Shown here one piece after another: positions 27,353 through 35,902 of a stretch of 56,852 nucleotides of DNA. Source of the DNA: an uncultured Lachnospiraceae bacterium (GTDB lineage Bacteria; Bacillota; Clostridia; Lachnospirales; Lachnospiraceae); assembly GCA_947574135.1 (NCBI GenBank), contig CANPIM010000017.1, forward strand, positions 1 to 56,852. Reading direction: 5' to 3'. The translations under genes were made by a program, and so were the position numbers. The notes under the pieces are model-generated. The model searched no databases, was not told the DNA's origin, and saw only the letters and a program-made list of their open reading frames with translations. Each line of letters opens with the position of its first letter. Position 1 is the first letter of the stretch.

Positions 27353-28624
27353 CTATAACCCGGGAAGCCACAGGGACACCTGGGGAATATAGGTGGTGAG
27401 CAGCAACACAAAAAGAGAGATTCCAATAAAGGGAAGGGTCTGCCGGAAGGTAGCGGAAAACCGGGCCCCTGCCAGGTTATTTCCCAACAGGAGACACAGG
27501 CCCACCGGCGGGGTAATGAGACCCAGGCACAGATTCACGCACATGATCACTCCCAGCTGAACCGTTCCCACCCCGGCCGCGGCCGCCAGAGGCAGCAAAA
27601 TAGGCGTAAAGATCAAAACCGCCACATTGGCCTCCATAAGCATTCCCACAAGGAGCAACAACGCATTGATAAGCAAAAGGATTGCCACGGGATTATCCGA
27701 GATACCCAAAATGGCCTTTGCTATGGCCTCCGGCACCCGCCCGGCTGCCAGCACCCAGCTGGAGATTTTGGAGGCGGACACCAGAATCATAATAGACGCT
27801 GTGGTGATGCCGCTCTCCAGCACAATCTTGGGAAGCTTCCGAAAGGTCAATTCCCGGTACACAAACACCCCAACCAGAAATGCATAGACCACAATCACGG
27901 CCGCAGCCTCTGTGGGAGTAAATACCCCTCCGAAAATGCCTCCGATAATCAGCACCGGCATAAGCAGAGCCCAGATGCTTTTCCTGGTCTCCTGCCCAAT
28001 CTCCCGAAGGCTTAAATGGCCGGTTGTGGGAAGCTTGTTTTTCCTGGCATAATAGACGGAATACAGGACAAAGAGAAGGGCCAGAAGAACCCCCGGAACC
28101 ACTGCTGCCTTAAACAAATCCGCCACAGAGCTCTGGGTGGCATTTCCATATACAATCATGATCACACTGGGCGGAATCAAGGGCCCCAGTATGGAGGCAG
28201 AGGAGGATACGGCCGCCGCAAACTCCGGCGCGTAGCCCTCTTCCTTCATGGTGGGAATGGTAATCCCTCCGATGGCAGACACCGTGGCTGTCCCGGAGCC
28301 GGATATAGCCGCAAAAATGGCCGAGGCCACCACCGTAATAATCGCCTTGCTGCCGGTGATCCAGCCCGCCACTGCCCCGGCAAAATCCATGATTTTCCTG
28401 TTGATTCCCCCTGCTGTCATAAGATTTCCCGCCAGCACAAAGAAGGGAACCGCCAGGAGGGGAAAGGAATCGATCCCGGCCAGCATCTTCTGTGGCACAA
28501 TGATCAGCTCCATATTTCCGTAGGCAATGGCAGCCACGGAGGCCATGCCGATGGCATAGGCCACAGGCATCCCCAAAAGAATCAACACAAACAGAAGAAT
28601 TATCATGAAGGTCCCCAGGTTCAT
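27353..28624 (-). CDS. dctM: TRAP transporter large permease DctM
   Basis: A 423-residue membrane protein with about 12 hydrophobic segments, starting MNLGTFMIILLFVLILLGMPV. This is the DctM/SiaM-type subunit that moves substrate with Na+ (or H+). Conserved stretches include ISGSGTATVSAIGG, ILGPLIPPSVIMIVYG and GLITPPVGLCLL. The start at 28624 overlaps dctQ by 4 bp; the longer open frame upstream lies wholly within dctQ and is not used. The length is normal. Confidence 0.95.
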   Translation of the reverse strand: MNLGTFMIILLFVLILLGMPVAYAIGMASVAAIAYGNMELIIVPQKMLAGIDSFPLLAVPFFVLAGNLMTAGGINRKIMDFAGAVAGWITGSKAIITVVASAIFAAISGSGTATVSAIGGITIPTMKEEGYAPEFAAAVSSSASILGPLIPPSVIMIVYGNATQSSVADLFKAAVVPGVLLALLFVLYSVYYARKNKLPTTGHLSLREIGQETRKSIWALLMPVLIIGGIFGGVFTPTEAAAVIVVYAFLVGVFVYRELTFRKLPKIVLESGITTASIMILVSASKISSWVLAAGRVPEAIAKAILGISDNPVAILLLINALLLLVGMLMEANVAVLIFTPILLPLAAAAGVGTVQLGVIMCVNLCLGLITPPVGLCLLLGNNLAGARFSATFRQTLPFIGISLFVLLLTTYIPQVSLWLPGL

Positions 28625-29118
28625 CCTTCCTCCTCCTCTCCCCTTTTGAAAAACAGCTGCCCGAACCGCTCTCCCATCCGCTCCAGGGAAAATACCATCA
28701 TAAGAAGGGAGGCCACGGGAATGCTGGAATACATAAAGGACATGGGCAGGCGCAATCCGCTGCTGATCTGTGCGCCGGTTTTCATACAGATGGCAATGCC
28801 CTGCCTTACCGCCACTCCCAGAAACACCAGAACTAGGAGATGCATGCCTATTTCCAGAATCCACTGAAGCTTTTGGGGCAAAATATTTACAAACACATCA
28901 ATGCGAATATGCCGGCCCCGCCGGACACACAGGGCAGCGCCAAACATGGTCACCCAGATAAAGGCATACCGGGCAAATTCTTCCGCCCAGATATTGGCGC
29001 TCTGAAATACATAGCGCAGAATCACCTGGTAAAAAATCACCACAGTCATGGCAGCCAAAAGCAGGATGACTACAAAGCTTAACAGTTTTTCCACCCCATC
29101 CAACACCTTTTTTACCAT
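28621..29118 (-). CDS. dctQ: TRAP transporter small permease DctQ
   Basis: A 165-residue protein with four membrane helices. The motif ILRYVFQSANIWAEEFARYAFIWVTMFGAAL with RRGRHIRIDV is typical of DctQ. It stabilises DctM and helps docking of the binding protein. It lies 15 bp after dctP and overlaps dctM by 4 bp. Confidence 0.94.
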   Translation of the reverse strand: MVKKVLDGVEKLLSFVVILLLAAMTVVIFYQVILRYVFQSANIWAEEFARYAFIWVTMFGAALCVRRGRHIRIDVFVNILPQKLQWILEIGMHLLVLVFLGVAVRQGIAICMKTGAQISSGLRLPMSFMYSSIPVASLLMMVFSLERMGERFGQLFFKRGEEEEG

Positions 29119-29133
29119 ATTGCATTGTCCTTT

Positions 29134-30201
29134 CTACTGTACAGCCTGAATCTTATTTCCCAGCTCCATCAAATCCGGAAATTCCTTTTCCAAAAAACCG
29201 TCGCAGGCCTTCATAAACCCATCCAGATCCGGATCTATGATCTCCACGCCCTGCTCCTGCCATTTGGAAAAATATTCCTCCTCACTGTCCGCCACCACCT
29301 GGCTGGTGTAATCGGCCGCCTCCTGTCCGGCCTCCAGAATGGCCTCCTGGGTCTCCTGATCAAGCCCTGCAAAATAGGAGTCTGCCATCAGAAACACATT
29401 GGAGCTGTACATATGGTTGGTACGAATCAGGTAATCACACACATCATACAATCCAAAATTGTAGGAGAGAATGGTGGGATTCTCCTGAGCCTCCACGGTT
29501 CCCTGCTGGATTCCTGTGAGAACCTCCGTCATGGCCATGGGGGTGGGGGTGGTTCCCAGAGCCTGGAAGGTTTTAATATACACATCCAGATTGGGGACCC
29601 GAATTTTCAGTCCCTTCATGTCCTCCACCTTACGAATCTCCTTGGTGCTGGTGATAACCCGGGCTCCCCGATAGGTGCCTCCAAAAATCTTAAGCCCACT
29701 CTCGGCTCCGGCCACATCACACAGCTCCTTTCCCACATCCCCCTGCCAGACCTTCATAAAATGGTCATAGTCCCGGTACAAAAAGGGCATGGCATCCAGG
29801 GAGGCCACAGGCGTATAGGTTTCTATGGTTCCAAAGCCGTCAATCACCACCTCCACGGTGCCGATTCCCAGACCCTCAATCAGCTCTCTGGTATCTCCCA
29901 GGGTGGCTGCCGGATAAACCTCCACCTTCACCCGGCCCTGGGTCTTTTCCGCCACCTTATCCGCAAAAAACAATGCCTGCTCATGGGTGGGATCGCTCTC
30001 CGAATTGATATGGCCCAGCCTTAAAACAATTTCCGCCTCCTTGCTCCCCACCGCCTTCTCTTCATCGGTCTCTCCACTTGCCTCTGTCTTTGCCTCGTCT
30101 CCAGCGCTTTCCACTGTATCGGACGTCTGACTTTTTCCACAGGCAGTAAGGGAAACTGCCAGCATGATAGACACAACCATACACCATATTCTTTTTCTCA
30201 T
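29134..30201 (-). CDS. dctP: TRAP transporter substrate-binding lipoprotein DctP
   Basis: A 355-residue lipoprotein. The signal peptide MRKRIWCMVVSIMLAVSLTAC ends in a lipobox at Cys21. A Ser/Glu-rich linker precedes the DctP fold: LRLGHINSESDPTHEQALFFADKV, the GVEVVIDG-type strand near residue 120, and the arginine of MKGLKIRVPN that contacts the carboxylate of most TRAP ligands. I chose the ATG at 30201 (7 bp after GGAAG); ATG at 30207 is also possible. Two GntR-type palindromes lie in its leader. Confidence 0.94.
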   Translation of the reverse strand: MRKRIWCMVVSIMLAVSLTACGKSQTSDTVESAGDEAKTEASGETDEEKAVGSKEAEIVLRLGHINSESDPTHEQALFFADKVAEKTQGRVKVEVYPAATLGDTRELIEGLGIGTVEVVIDGFGTIETYTPVASLDAMPFLYRDYDHFMKVWQGDVGKELCDVAGAESGLKIFGGTYRGARVITSTKEIRKVEDMKGLKIRVPNLDVYIKTFQALGTTPTPMAMTEVLTGIQQGTVEAQENPTILSYNFGLYDVCDYLIRTNHMYSSNVFLMADSYFAGLDQETQEAILEAGQEAADYTSQVVADSEEEYFSKWQEQGVEIIDPDLDGFMKACDGFLEKEFPDLMELGNKIQAVQ

Positions 30202-30219
30202 ATGCATTCTTCCTTTCTC

Positions 30220-30336
30220 CCAACTTGTATACAAGTTGGATCAAAAAAAATTAAGTGGCCGCGCGCGCATCTCTTCTCTCAACTTGTATACAAGTTGGAT
30301 TGTCCTCATTATAGCAAACTTCTTTTTTCCTGTCAA
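30220..30336 (-). promoter_or_regulatory. TRAP operon promoter with two perfect GntR palindromes
   Basis: A consensus promoter, TTGACA (30331-30336) and TATAAT (30308-30313), with 17-bp spacing. Operator O1 is CAACTTGTATACAAGTTG (30280-30297) near the transcription start, and O2 is CCAACTTGTATACAAGTTGG (30220-30239) just before the dctP ribosome site. The centres are 59 bp apart. The core TTGTATACAA fits FadR-subfamily GntR sites, so the regulator at 24630-25334 likely binds both and may loop the DNA. Confidence 0.88.
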
Positions 30337-30431
30337 TAAAAAAAACATACCTATAAGCCCCTGCAAAATATGCTTACAGATATGTTTTTTCTATCTTGTG
30401 TGCCTTCCTCTCCTGCATCCCCTATGTGGGA

Positions 30432-31805
30432 TTACCCCAGATACTTCTCATACTCTCCTATGACCTGCTCCATGGCCTCCCGCCCGGGAGCGCCATAGGT
30501 CAGCCGTTTATCCACACAGGTTTTCATGGAAATCGCCGCAAACACATCCTCCTCAAACACCGGACTAAAGCTTTTGAGCTCCGAAAGGCTCATATCATCC
30601 AGGGCCATATCCCGCTCCACGCAGTACAGTACCAGCTGCCCCACAATTCCATGGGCATCCCGGAAGGGCACCCCGTGATTCACCAGGTAATCCGCCGCAT
30701 CCGTGGCATTGGTAAAGCCCTTCCGGGCGCTATCCTCCATGACCTGTCTATTGAATTTCATGGTGGACAGCATTCCCGCAAACAGGGTGAGACAGCCCTT
30801 TACCGTGTCAATGGCGTCAAAGGTCTGCTCCTTGTCCTCCTGCATATCCTTATTATAGGCCAGGGGAATGCCCTTCATGGTAGACAGAAGCGCCATCAGA
30901 GCTCCATAGACCCGCCCGGTCTTGCCCCGGACCAGCTCCGCGATATCCGGATTCTTTTTCTGGGGCATAATGCTGCTGCCCGTGCTGTAGGCGTCGTCAA
31001 TCTCCACAAACCGGTATTCATTGCTGTTCCAGATAATTACCTCCTCAGAAAACCGGCTTAAATGCATCATAATGGTGGACAGGGCAGACAAAAGCTCAAT
31101 CAGATAATCCCGGTCAGACACAGAATCCATGCTGTTCCGGGTGGGCTCGTCAAACTCCAGAAGCTCTGCCGTATATTCCCGGTCCAGAGGATAGGTGGTG
31201 CCGGCCAGGGCTCCGGCCCCCAGAGGACAGGTATTCATCCGCCGCAAAATATCAGAAAGCCGGCTTCTGTCTCTTCGAAACATCTCAAAATAGGCCCCCA
31301 TATGATGGGCCAGTGTCACCGGCTGGGCCTTCTGGAGATGGGTAAAGCCCGGCATAAAGGTTTCCGTATGCTCCCTCATAATCCCCAGAAGCGTTCTCAA
31401 AAGCTTCTTTAGGAGAACATCTGTTTCCCCTATCTCATCCCGAATATAAAGCTTCATGTCCAGAGCCACCTGATCATTCCGGCTCCGGCCTGTGTGAAGC
31501 TTCTTCCCCGCATCCCCAATGCGCTGAATGAGATTGGCCTCCACAAAGCTGTGGATATCCTCATAGGCCGGGGAGATGGAAAGCTTCCCCTGCTCCACAT
31601 CCTCCAGAATCCCCGTAAGTCCGGCGAGAATCTCATCCCTTTCCTCCTGAGAGAGAATCCCCTGCTTGGCCAGCATCCGCACATGGGCCATGCTGCCCCG
31701 AATATCCTGGCGGTAAAGCCGCTGGTCAAAGGAAATGGATGCGTTAAAATCATAAACCAATTCATCGGTCTTTTTGGTAAAGCGACCGCCCCAAAGCTGT
31801 GCCAT
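30432..31805 (-). CDS. argH: Argininosuccinate lyase
   Basis: A 457-residue enzyme that splits argininosuccinate into arginine and fumarate, the last step of arginine synthesis. The fumarase/aspartase superfamily signature TGSSIMPQKKNPD is present, as are GRSRNDQVALDM and the TxxH-type MPGFTHLQKAQP. The ATG at 31805 follows GAGGAAG. No argG is adjacent in the window; argH stands alone between the TRAP operon and a membrane protein gene. Confidence 0.97.
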   Translation of the reverse strand: MAQLWGGRFTKKTDELVYDFNASISFDQRLYRQDIRGSMAHVRMLAKQGILSQEERDEILAGLTGILEDVEQGKLSISPAYEDIHSFVEANLIQRIGDAGKKLHTGRSRNDQVALDMKLYIRDEIGETDVLLKKLLRTLLGIMREHTETFMPGFTHLQKAQPVTLAHHMGAYFEMFRRDRSRLSDILRRMNTCPLGAGALAGTTYPLDREYTAELLEFDEPTRNSMDSVSDRDYLIELLSALSTIMMHLSRFSEEVIIWNSNEYRFVEIDDAYSTGSSIMPQKKNPDIAELVRGKTGRVYGALMALLSTMKGIPLAYNKDMQEDKEQTFDAIDTVKGCLTLFAGMLSTMKFNRQVMEDSARKGFTNATDAADYLVNHGVPFRDAHGIVGQLVLYCVERDMALDDMSLSELKSFSPVFEEDVFAAISMKTCVDKRLTYGAPGREAMEQVIGEYEKYLG

Positions 31806-31917
31806 TGTTTCTTCCTCTTTTCCTGCAAAAATTCCTGGAAAGTATACCATACTTTCCCTCTTTGGACAAGTATGCAAAATTCTGTTTCCCGGCGCTTCCC
31901 CTGCCCCTCACAGACTC

Positions 31918-34122
31918 TCAGTCTCTATCCCGGGTACGCTTTTGCCCAAAAATCCAAAAGCCTATGATAAGCGTCACCAAAACCAACAGCTGCAGCCCGT
32001 CCGCTGCCCGGTAAAGCCCTGGCTCTTTAAATTTTACCTTTACATGTCCATTTCCCGCCTCCAGGTATAGCCCCAGACGCCCGGAGCCTCCCACATAGGT
32101 AAGGAGCTGTTCCCCGCTGTCCAGAAAGGCTTCGTAATGCTTATCGTACACAAAGGGCAGGTTAAGCTTTTGACTTTCCCCCGCCTCATAGTTAAACTCC
32201 ACATACAAGGGCCCATTCTCATAGTTGGTGATGGAGATGGGAAGATTTTCATTTTCCGGCTCAATGGTATTATCCCGCCGGTAATAGCTGCCCCTTCCCA
32301 CATTTCCTATAAGATACAGCTCGTCCACCTGCTTGTGCTCCAGAAAGGGCGCGGAGCTCTTAAAAATCATGGCCTCTGCCTGCCCATAATAACAGTCCAG
32401 ATACACCACAGCGCACAGGGCGGAAAAGCCTAGCCCCACAACCAGGAATAGCCTTCGTATCTGAGGCTCCTGAAACAGCTGCTCCAGCCCATAGGCCGCC
32501 CCAATGGCCAAAAACAGCGTGGCAAAGGCCAGAAGCCTCCAGGGGAACTGTAAAATAGAGGTCAGATTCCGCAGCCAGTCTGCCTGAAATACCAGGCTCC
32601 AGGGAAACCATTTGGTGGAGGCATACACGAACAGAGTACCCAAAAGCAGGGCTTTCCTGGCCCTTTTGTAGCCGGGAAGCTTCTCCTTTCCGTGGAGGAT
32701 CCCCGCCGCTACCAAACACAGGCACCCGGCCACCAGCCCGAGCCCTAAATTCCAGGAAAAGTTCTGCTTCGTTTCAAAATAGTACAGGTGACTGGACATA
32801 CTGTCTGCAATGTAAAAGGAAAACAAATTTGGCCCCTGAAGAGTAGAGCTGCTTAAGGATCCTGCTGTCTCCAGAAACACGTTGTAATCATAGCCCAAGT
32901 GATCCACAAAAGGCACCAAAAAGCCCAGATTTAACCCCAGGGTACAGGCCCCGGCCAGCAAAACGGTGAGAAACCGCTTTTTATCCAGAAGCTTGCGAAG
33001 GCTGAAAACCGCCAGAACCACGGTAAACAGAACAGCCAGCTCCGTGGTCAAAAGATGGGACCTGAGAAGGCAGGTAAAGCTTATCACCGCCCAGATCCAT
33101 TTTTTATAATTTCCCCGCAGCAGCTCGTAGACCCCGTACAGCCACAGAGGCAGAAAAGCCATGGCCAGGCTTTCGCCCAGGGCGGCCCGCACGTAGGTAT
33201 CCATGAGGCGGTAGGGAGCCAGGGTATAGAGTACTGCCGCAAGAAGGCCCCAGCGCCGGGAGCCGGTGAGCCGGGAAAAGGCAAAGTAGCCAACATAGGC
33301 TGTGACCAGATGCATGAGAAAAATAAGCAATTTATATCCCAAAAAGGTGGAAACCCCCAAAACCCGCAGCATAGCGGGCAGATATAAAAACAGATCCGGA
33401 TAGAAAATGGGAAAGGCATACCCGTGATCATTCATAAGATTGGGATAAATGCGCACGGGAAAATAGCCGGCCTTCATTCCGTTGGCCAGCCCCTCAATGC
33501 GGTTATAGTGAATCATCAAATCATGGGCCTCGGGAAGATATTCCGAGGTGAAAATCCAGGACACCAGGACCGCGCTTCCCAGAAGGAGCAAATGGGTAAG
33601 CTTTTCCTCCCTGGAAAAGGTGCGCCGGCTTAAATACCAGAGAAGCAAAAGTCCCACAAGAAACGTGGCTGCCACCAGAAACTCCTTGTCCCGGTAAATC
33701 CGCCCGGCAGACTCCAGATGAAGCTTATAGCTCACAAAGGACTTTCTCTGTATTTCATCAGAATACAAATGCAGCCCTGTGGTCCCGCTTTCCGCTGTAA
33801 AGGAAATGACCTCTTTTCCATCCTCCGAGGCCGGAAGCGTGAGTGAAAAAAGCTCCTTTCCCTGGGTGTTATCCCCATGAATATATTTGGCGTCCCTTCC
33901 CCGAATTTCCACAGGCGTCTTGGACGCATACTCTAGGGTCAGCTTGTATTCTCCCGGGTACAGATAGATGCCCTCCTCCCCGGAAAAGCTTTCCGGCAGA
34001 AGCTTTCTCTGATAGGTGTCATCCACCGGCATCAAAAGCACAAAGAGCACGGCTAACAGCCAGATAACTACTCCCTTTTGCGTTCTCTTTTTCTCTCTGC
34101 CCTTTTGTGGCTGTCCGTCCAT
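31918..34122 (-). CDS. YfhO-like polytopic membrane protein (GT-C glycosyltransferase-like)
   Basis: A 734-residue membrane protein. After a first helix (about 17-35) comes an extracellular beta-rich region (about 40-145), then 11-12 helices (about 150-575), a second outer domain (about 580-690), and a final helix near 700-720. The loop after helix 3 has EAHDLMIHYNRIEGLANG, an acidic motif typical of GT-C enzymes such as the YfhO family, which modify cell wall polymers using polyprenyl-phosphate sugars. The start is the ATG at 34122, 9 bp after GGAGG. It has the same promoter-operator module as iscR, so it is probably under IscR control, which is unexpected for such a protein. The enzyme activity is an inference from family form. 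Confidence 0.65.
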   Translation of the reverse strand: MDGQPQKGREKKRTQKGVVIWLLAVLFVLLMPVDDTYQRKLLPESFSGEEGIYLYPGEYKLTLEYASKTPVEIRGRDAKYIHGDNTQGKELFSLTLPASEDGKEVISFTAESGTTGLHLYSDEIQRKSFVSYKLHLESAGRIYRDKEFLVAATFLVGLLLLWYLSRRTFSREEKLTHLLLLGSAVLVSWIFTSEYLPEAHDLMIHYNRIEGLANGMKAGYFPVRIYPNLMNDHGYAFPIFYPDLFLYLPAMLRVLGVSTFLGYKLLIFLMHLVTAYVGYFAFSRLTGSRRWGLLAAVLYTLAPYRLMDTYVRAALGESLAMAFLPLWLYGVYELLRGNYKKWIWAVISFTCLLRSHLLTTELAVLFTVVLAVFSLRKLLDKKRFLTVLLAGACTLGLNLGFLVPFVDHLGYDYNVFLETAGSLSSSTLQGPNLFSFYIADSMSSHLYYFETKQNFSWNLGLGLVAGCLCLVAAGILHGKEKLPGYKRARKALLLGTLFVYASTKWFPWSLVFQADWLRNLTSILQFPWRLLAFATLFLAIGAAYGLEQLFQEPQIRRLFLVVGLGFSALCAVVYLDCYYGQAEAMIFKSSAPFLEHKQVDELYLIGNVGRGSYYRRDNTIEPENENLPISITNYENGPLYVEFNYEAGESQKLNLPFVYDKHYEAFLDSGEQLLTYVGGSGRLGLYLEAGNGHVKVKFKEPGLYRAADGLQLLVLVTLIIGFWIFGQKRTRDRD

Positions 34123-34166
34123 ACTGCCATTCCTCCGCCAAGCATATCCTGATCCCATCAACCTAC

Positions 34167-34228
34167 AATATCCGAGTGAAACACTCGGATATTATAATGA
34201 TAATAGCACTCTGTCCCGGATCTGTCAA
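34167..34228 (-). promoter_or_regulatory. Second copy of the IscR-type promoter-operator module
   Basis: On the minus strand TTGACA (34223-34228) and TATTAT (34200-34205) are 17 bp apart. Downstream is a perfect palindrome with 12-bp arms AATATCCGAGTG/CACTCGGATATT around AAA (34167-34193). The -35 overlaps the stop codon of queH (34225-34227). The segment AGAGTGCTATTATCATTA and the dyad cores are identical to the iscR promoter at 3441-3501. Confidence 0.85.
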
Positions 34229-34881
34229 GCCTCTTTTGATGCCTCCTCCGGTTGCTCTTTTGGCAGCGCCTCCAGCCGTTCTCTCTGGGAATATACGCAG
34301 CCGCAGTAATTCTGGCGGTACAGCTCATACTCCGCCGACAGCTCTATGGAACGCTTATAGCCCTCCTTCTTTTTAAAGTCCCCGGGAAGCCATTTCACAC
34401 CCTGGCCCCGGGTCAGCCGCTCCCCGATTTCATTTAGCTTCTGGGCATTTTTTAGGGGACTGATGCTGAGCGTGGTGGTCACATAGTCAAAGCCCCCGCT
34501 TCTGGCCATTTCCACTGCCTCCAAAAGCCGCAGCTCATAGCAGCGAAAGCAGCGCTCCCCGCCCTCCGGCTCTCTCTCCAGCCCCTTTGCCGCCTCGTAA
34601 AACCGCTCCGGCTCATAGGGACCGTCCACAAACTCCACCGGATGAGCCGCCGGAAAGCGCTGAATAAAGTCCTCCTGCTCCAGGACCCGCTTCCGGTATT
34701 CCTTTTCCGGGTAGATATTGGGATTGTAGTAAAACACTGTGATCAAAAAGTATTGGGACAGATATTCCAGCACATAGCTGCTGCAGGGGGCGCAACAGCT
34801 GTGAAGCAGCAGCCGTGGCAGGCTTCCCTGCTCCCCCTCAATCACCTGCTCCAGCTCCTTTTGGTAATTCCGTTTATTCAT
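34225..34881 (-). CDS. queH: Epoxyqueuosine reductase QueH
   Basis: A 218-residue protein of the QueH (former DUF208) family, which reduces epoxyqueuosine to queuosine in tRNA and replaces the cobalamin-dependent QueG in many Firmicutes. The Fe-S and metal ligands are visible: HSCCAPCSS near residue 30, ERCFRCYELRL near 110 and NYCGCVYS near 193. The YNPNIYPEKEYRKR and TTTLSISPLKN stretches are typical. It lies 55 bp after the carboxypeptidase gene on the same strand. Its stop codon is inside the promoter of the next gene. Confidence 0.93.
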   Translation of the reverse strand: MNKRNYQKELEQVIEGEQGSLPRLLLHSCCAPCSSYVLEYLSQYFLITVFYYNPNIYPEKEYRKRVLEQEDFIQRFPAAHPVEFVDGPYEPERFYEAAKGLEREPEGGERCFRCYELRLLEAVEMARSGGFDYVTTTLSISPLKNAQKLNEIGERLTRGQGVKWLPGDFKKKEGYKRSIELSAEYELYRQNYCGCVYSQRERLEALPKEQPEEASKEA

Positions 34882-34936
34882 TCCTCACACTCTCCTTTAT
34901 ACCAACGAGGAGTAAGTTTTCTCCCCCACCCTACGC

Positions 34937-35830
34937 TTATCTGGCCTTTTGCTCCAGGTACTCCTCCAGGCAGATTCCCTGATCCATAATCTCCCGGGCA
35001 GCCTCCACTCCCACATACCGGAAATGCCAGGGCTCATAGATAATTCCCGTCATCTCTGTCTTGTCATTGGGGTATCGGAGGATAAAGCCGTATTCCGCGC
35101 AATGCCTGACCAGCCATTGATAGCTTCCGGTCTTTTCCTGGCGCTCATCAAGCCCTGTGTACTCCGAGGAGACCAGATCCACTGCCAGCCCCAGCTGATG
35201 CTCGCTGGTACCCGGCACAGCCACCATGGTCCCTGCCTGGCGTCTGGCCTCCTCCAGGGAATACCCTTGCTTCTGAAATTGGGCCACCTTCCTCTCATAG
35301 AGGCTCACCTGCTTTTCCATGGTCCGGTAGGAGGATACGATCCAAATGCCATAGCCCTCCGCCTTGCCGGCCGCAATCATCTCCTTAAGGGCTCCGGCTA
35401 TCCGGCTGTCCACCTGATGCCCGTCTCCCACCTCCGTAAGATCCACGGAAAAATCCTCCGGAAGGGAATGAGAAAAGTTTACCAGACGCAGATTCCAGGG
35501 CTCCTCTTTGCCCGAAGCATAACCGGAAATATTTTCCATTTCTTCCTCCTCAGAAATCATGCCGGAGAATGTTTCCTGCTCCTCACGGGAGCTGTCCTCC
35601 CGGGGATTTCCTTCCTCTTTGGCTTCCCGTACATCCGCCACAAAGGAAAGATTCTCCCACTCTATAAGCTGCTCTGCGGCCAGCACCACCCGGCCAAAGA
35701 GAAATCCCAGTACAAATACCAGAAAGCATAAGCCTCCGATCTTTTTCCCCAGTCCGTGAGACCCTCTTCTCCTACCATATTCCCTTTCATACCGTTTCTG
35801 TTTTGCACGCAATTCTCTTGCACGATACAT
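34937..35830 (-). CDS. VanY-like D-alanyl-D-alanine carboxypeptidase (M15B)
   Basis: A 297-residue protein with a basic cytoplasmic N-terminus (about 25 residues), one membrane anchor (about 29-52), a Glu-rich linker, and an extracellular M15 peptidase domain (about 115-297). Zinc ligands and the active site are visible: SSYRTMEKQ, SEHQLGLAVD (H211, D218) and EPWHFRYVG (H269). Such enzymes remove the terminal D-Ala from peptidoglycan stems. No vanR/vanS/vanH genes are adjacent, so a housekeeping wall role is likelier than glycopeptide resistance. I chose the ATG at 35830 (after GAGGTG); an upstream ATG at 35836 is too close to the ribosome site. Confidence 0.87.
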   Translation of the reverse strand: MYRARELRAKQKRYEREYGRRRGSHGLGKKIGGLCFLVFVLGFLFGRVVLAAEQLIEWENLSFVADVREAKEEGNPREDSSREEQETFSGMISEEEEMENISGYASGKEEPWNLRLVNFSHSLPEDFSVDLTEVGDGHQVDSRIAGALKEMIAAGKAEGYGIWIVSSYRTMEKQVSLYERKVAQFQKQGYSLEEARRQAGTMVAVPGTSEHQLGLAVDLVSSEYTGLDERQEKTGSYQWLVRHCAEYGFILRYPNDKTEMTGIIYEPWHFRYVGVEAAREIMDQGICLEEYLEQKAR

Positions 35831-35902
35831 ATTCATCACCTCTTAGCCCTTATTCTAAGAGGCAGTTGCATCAAAAACGTATCATGAAAGCGCTTTTTTC
35901 TG

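Noticed and set aside
34937-35830. A vancomycin-resistance cluster, suggested by the VanY-like carboxypeptidase near a two-component system.
   Set aside because: No vanH, vanA/B ligase or vanX gene is present; VanY-like proteins are common without resistance.
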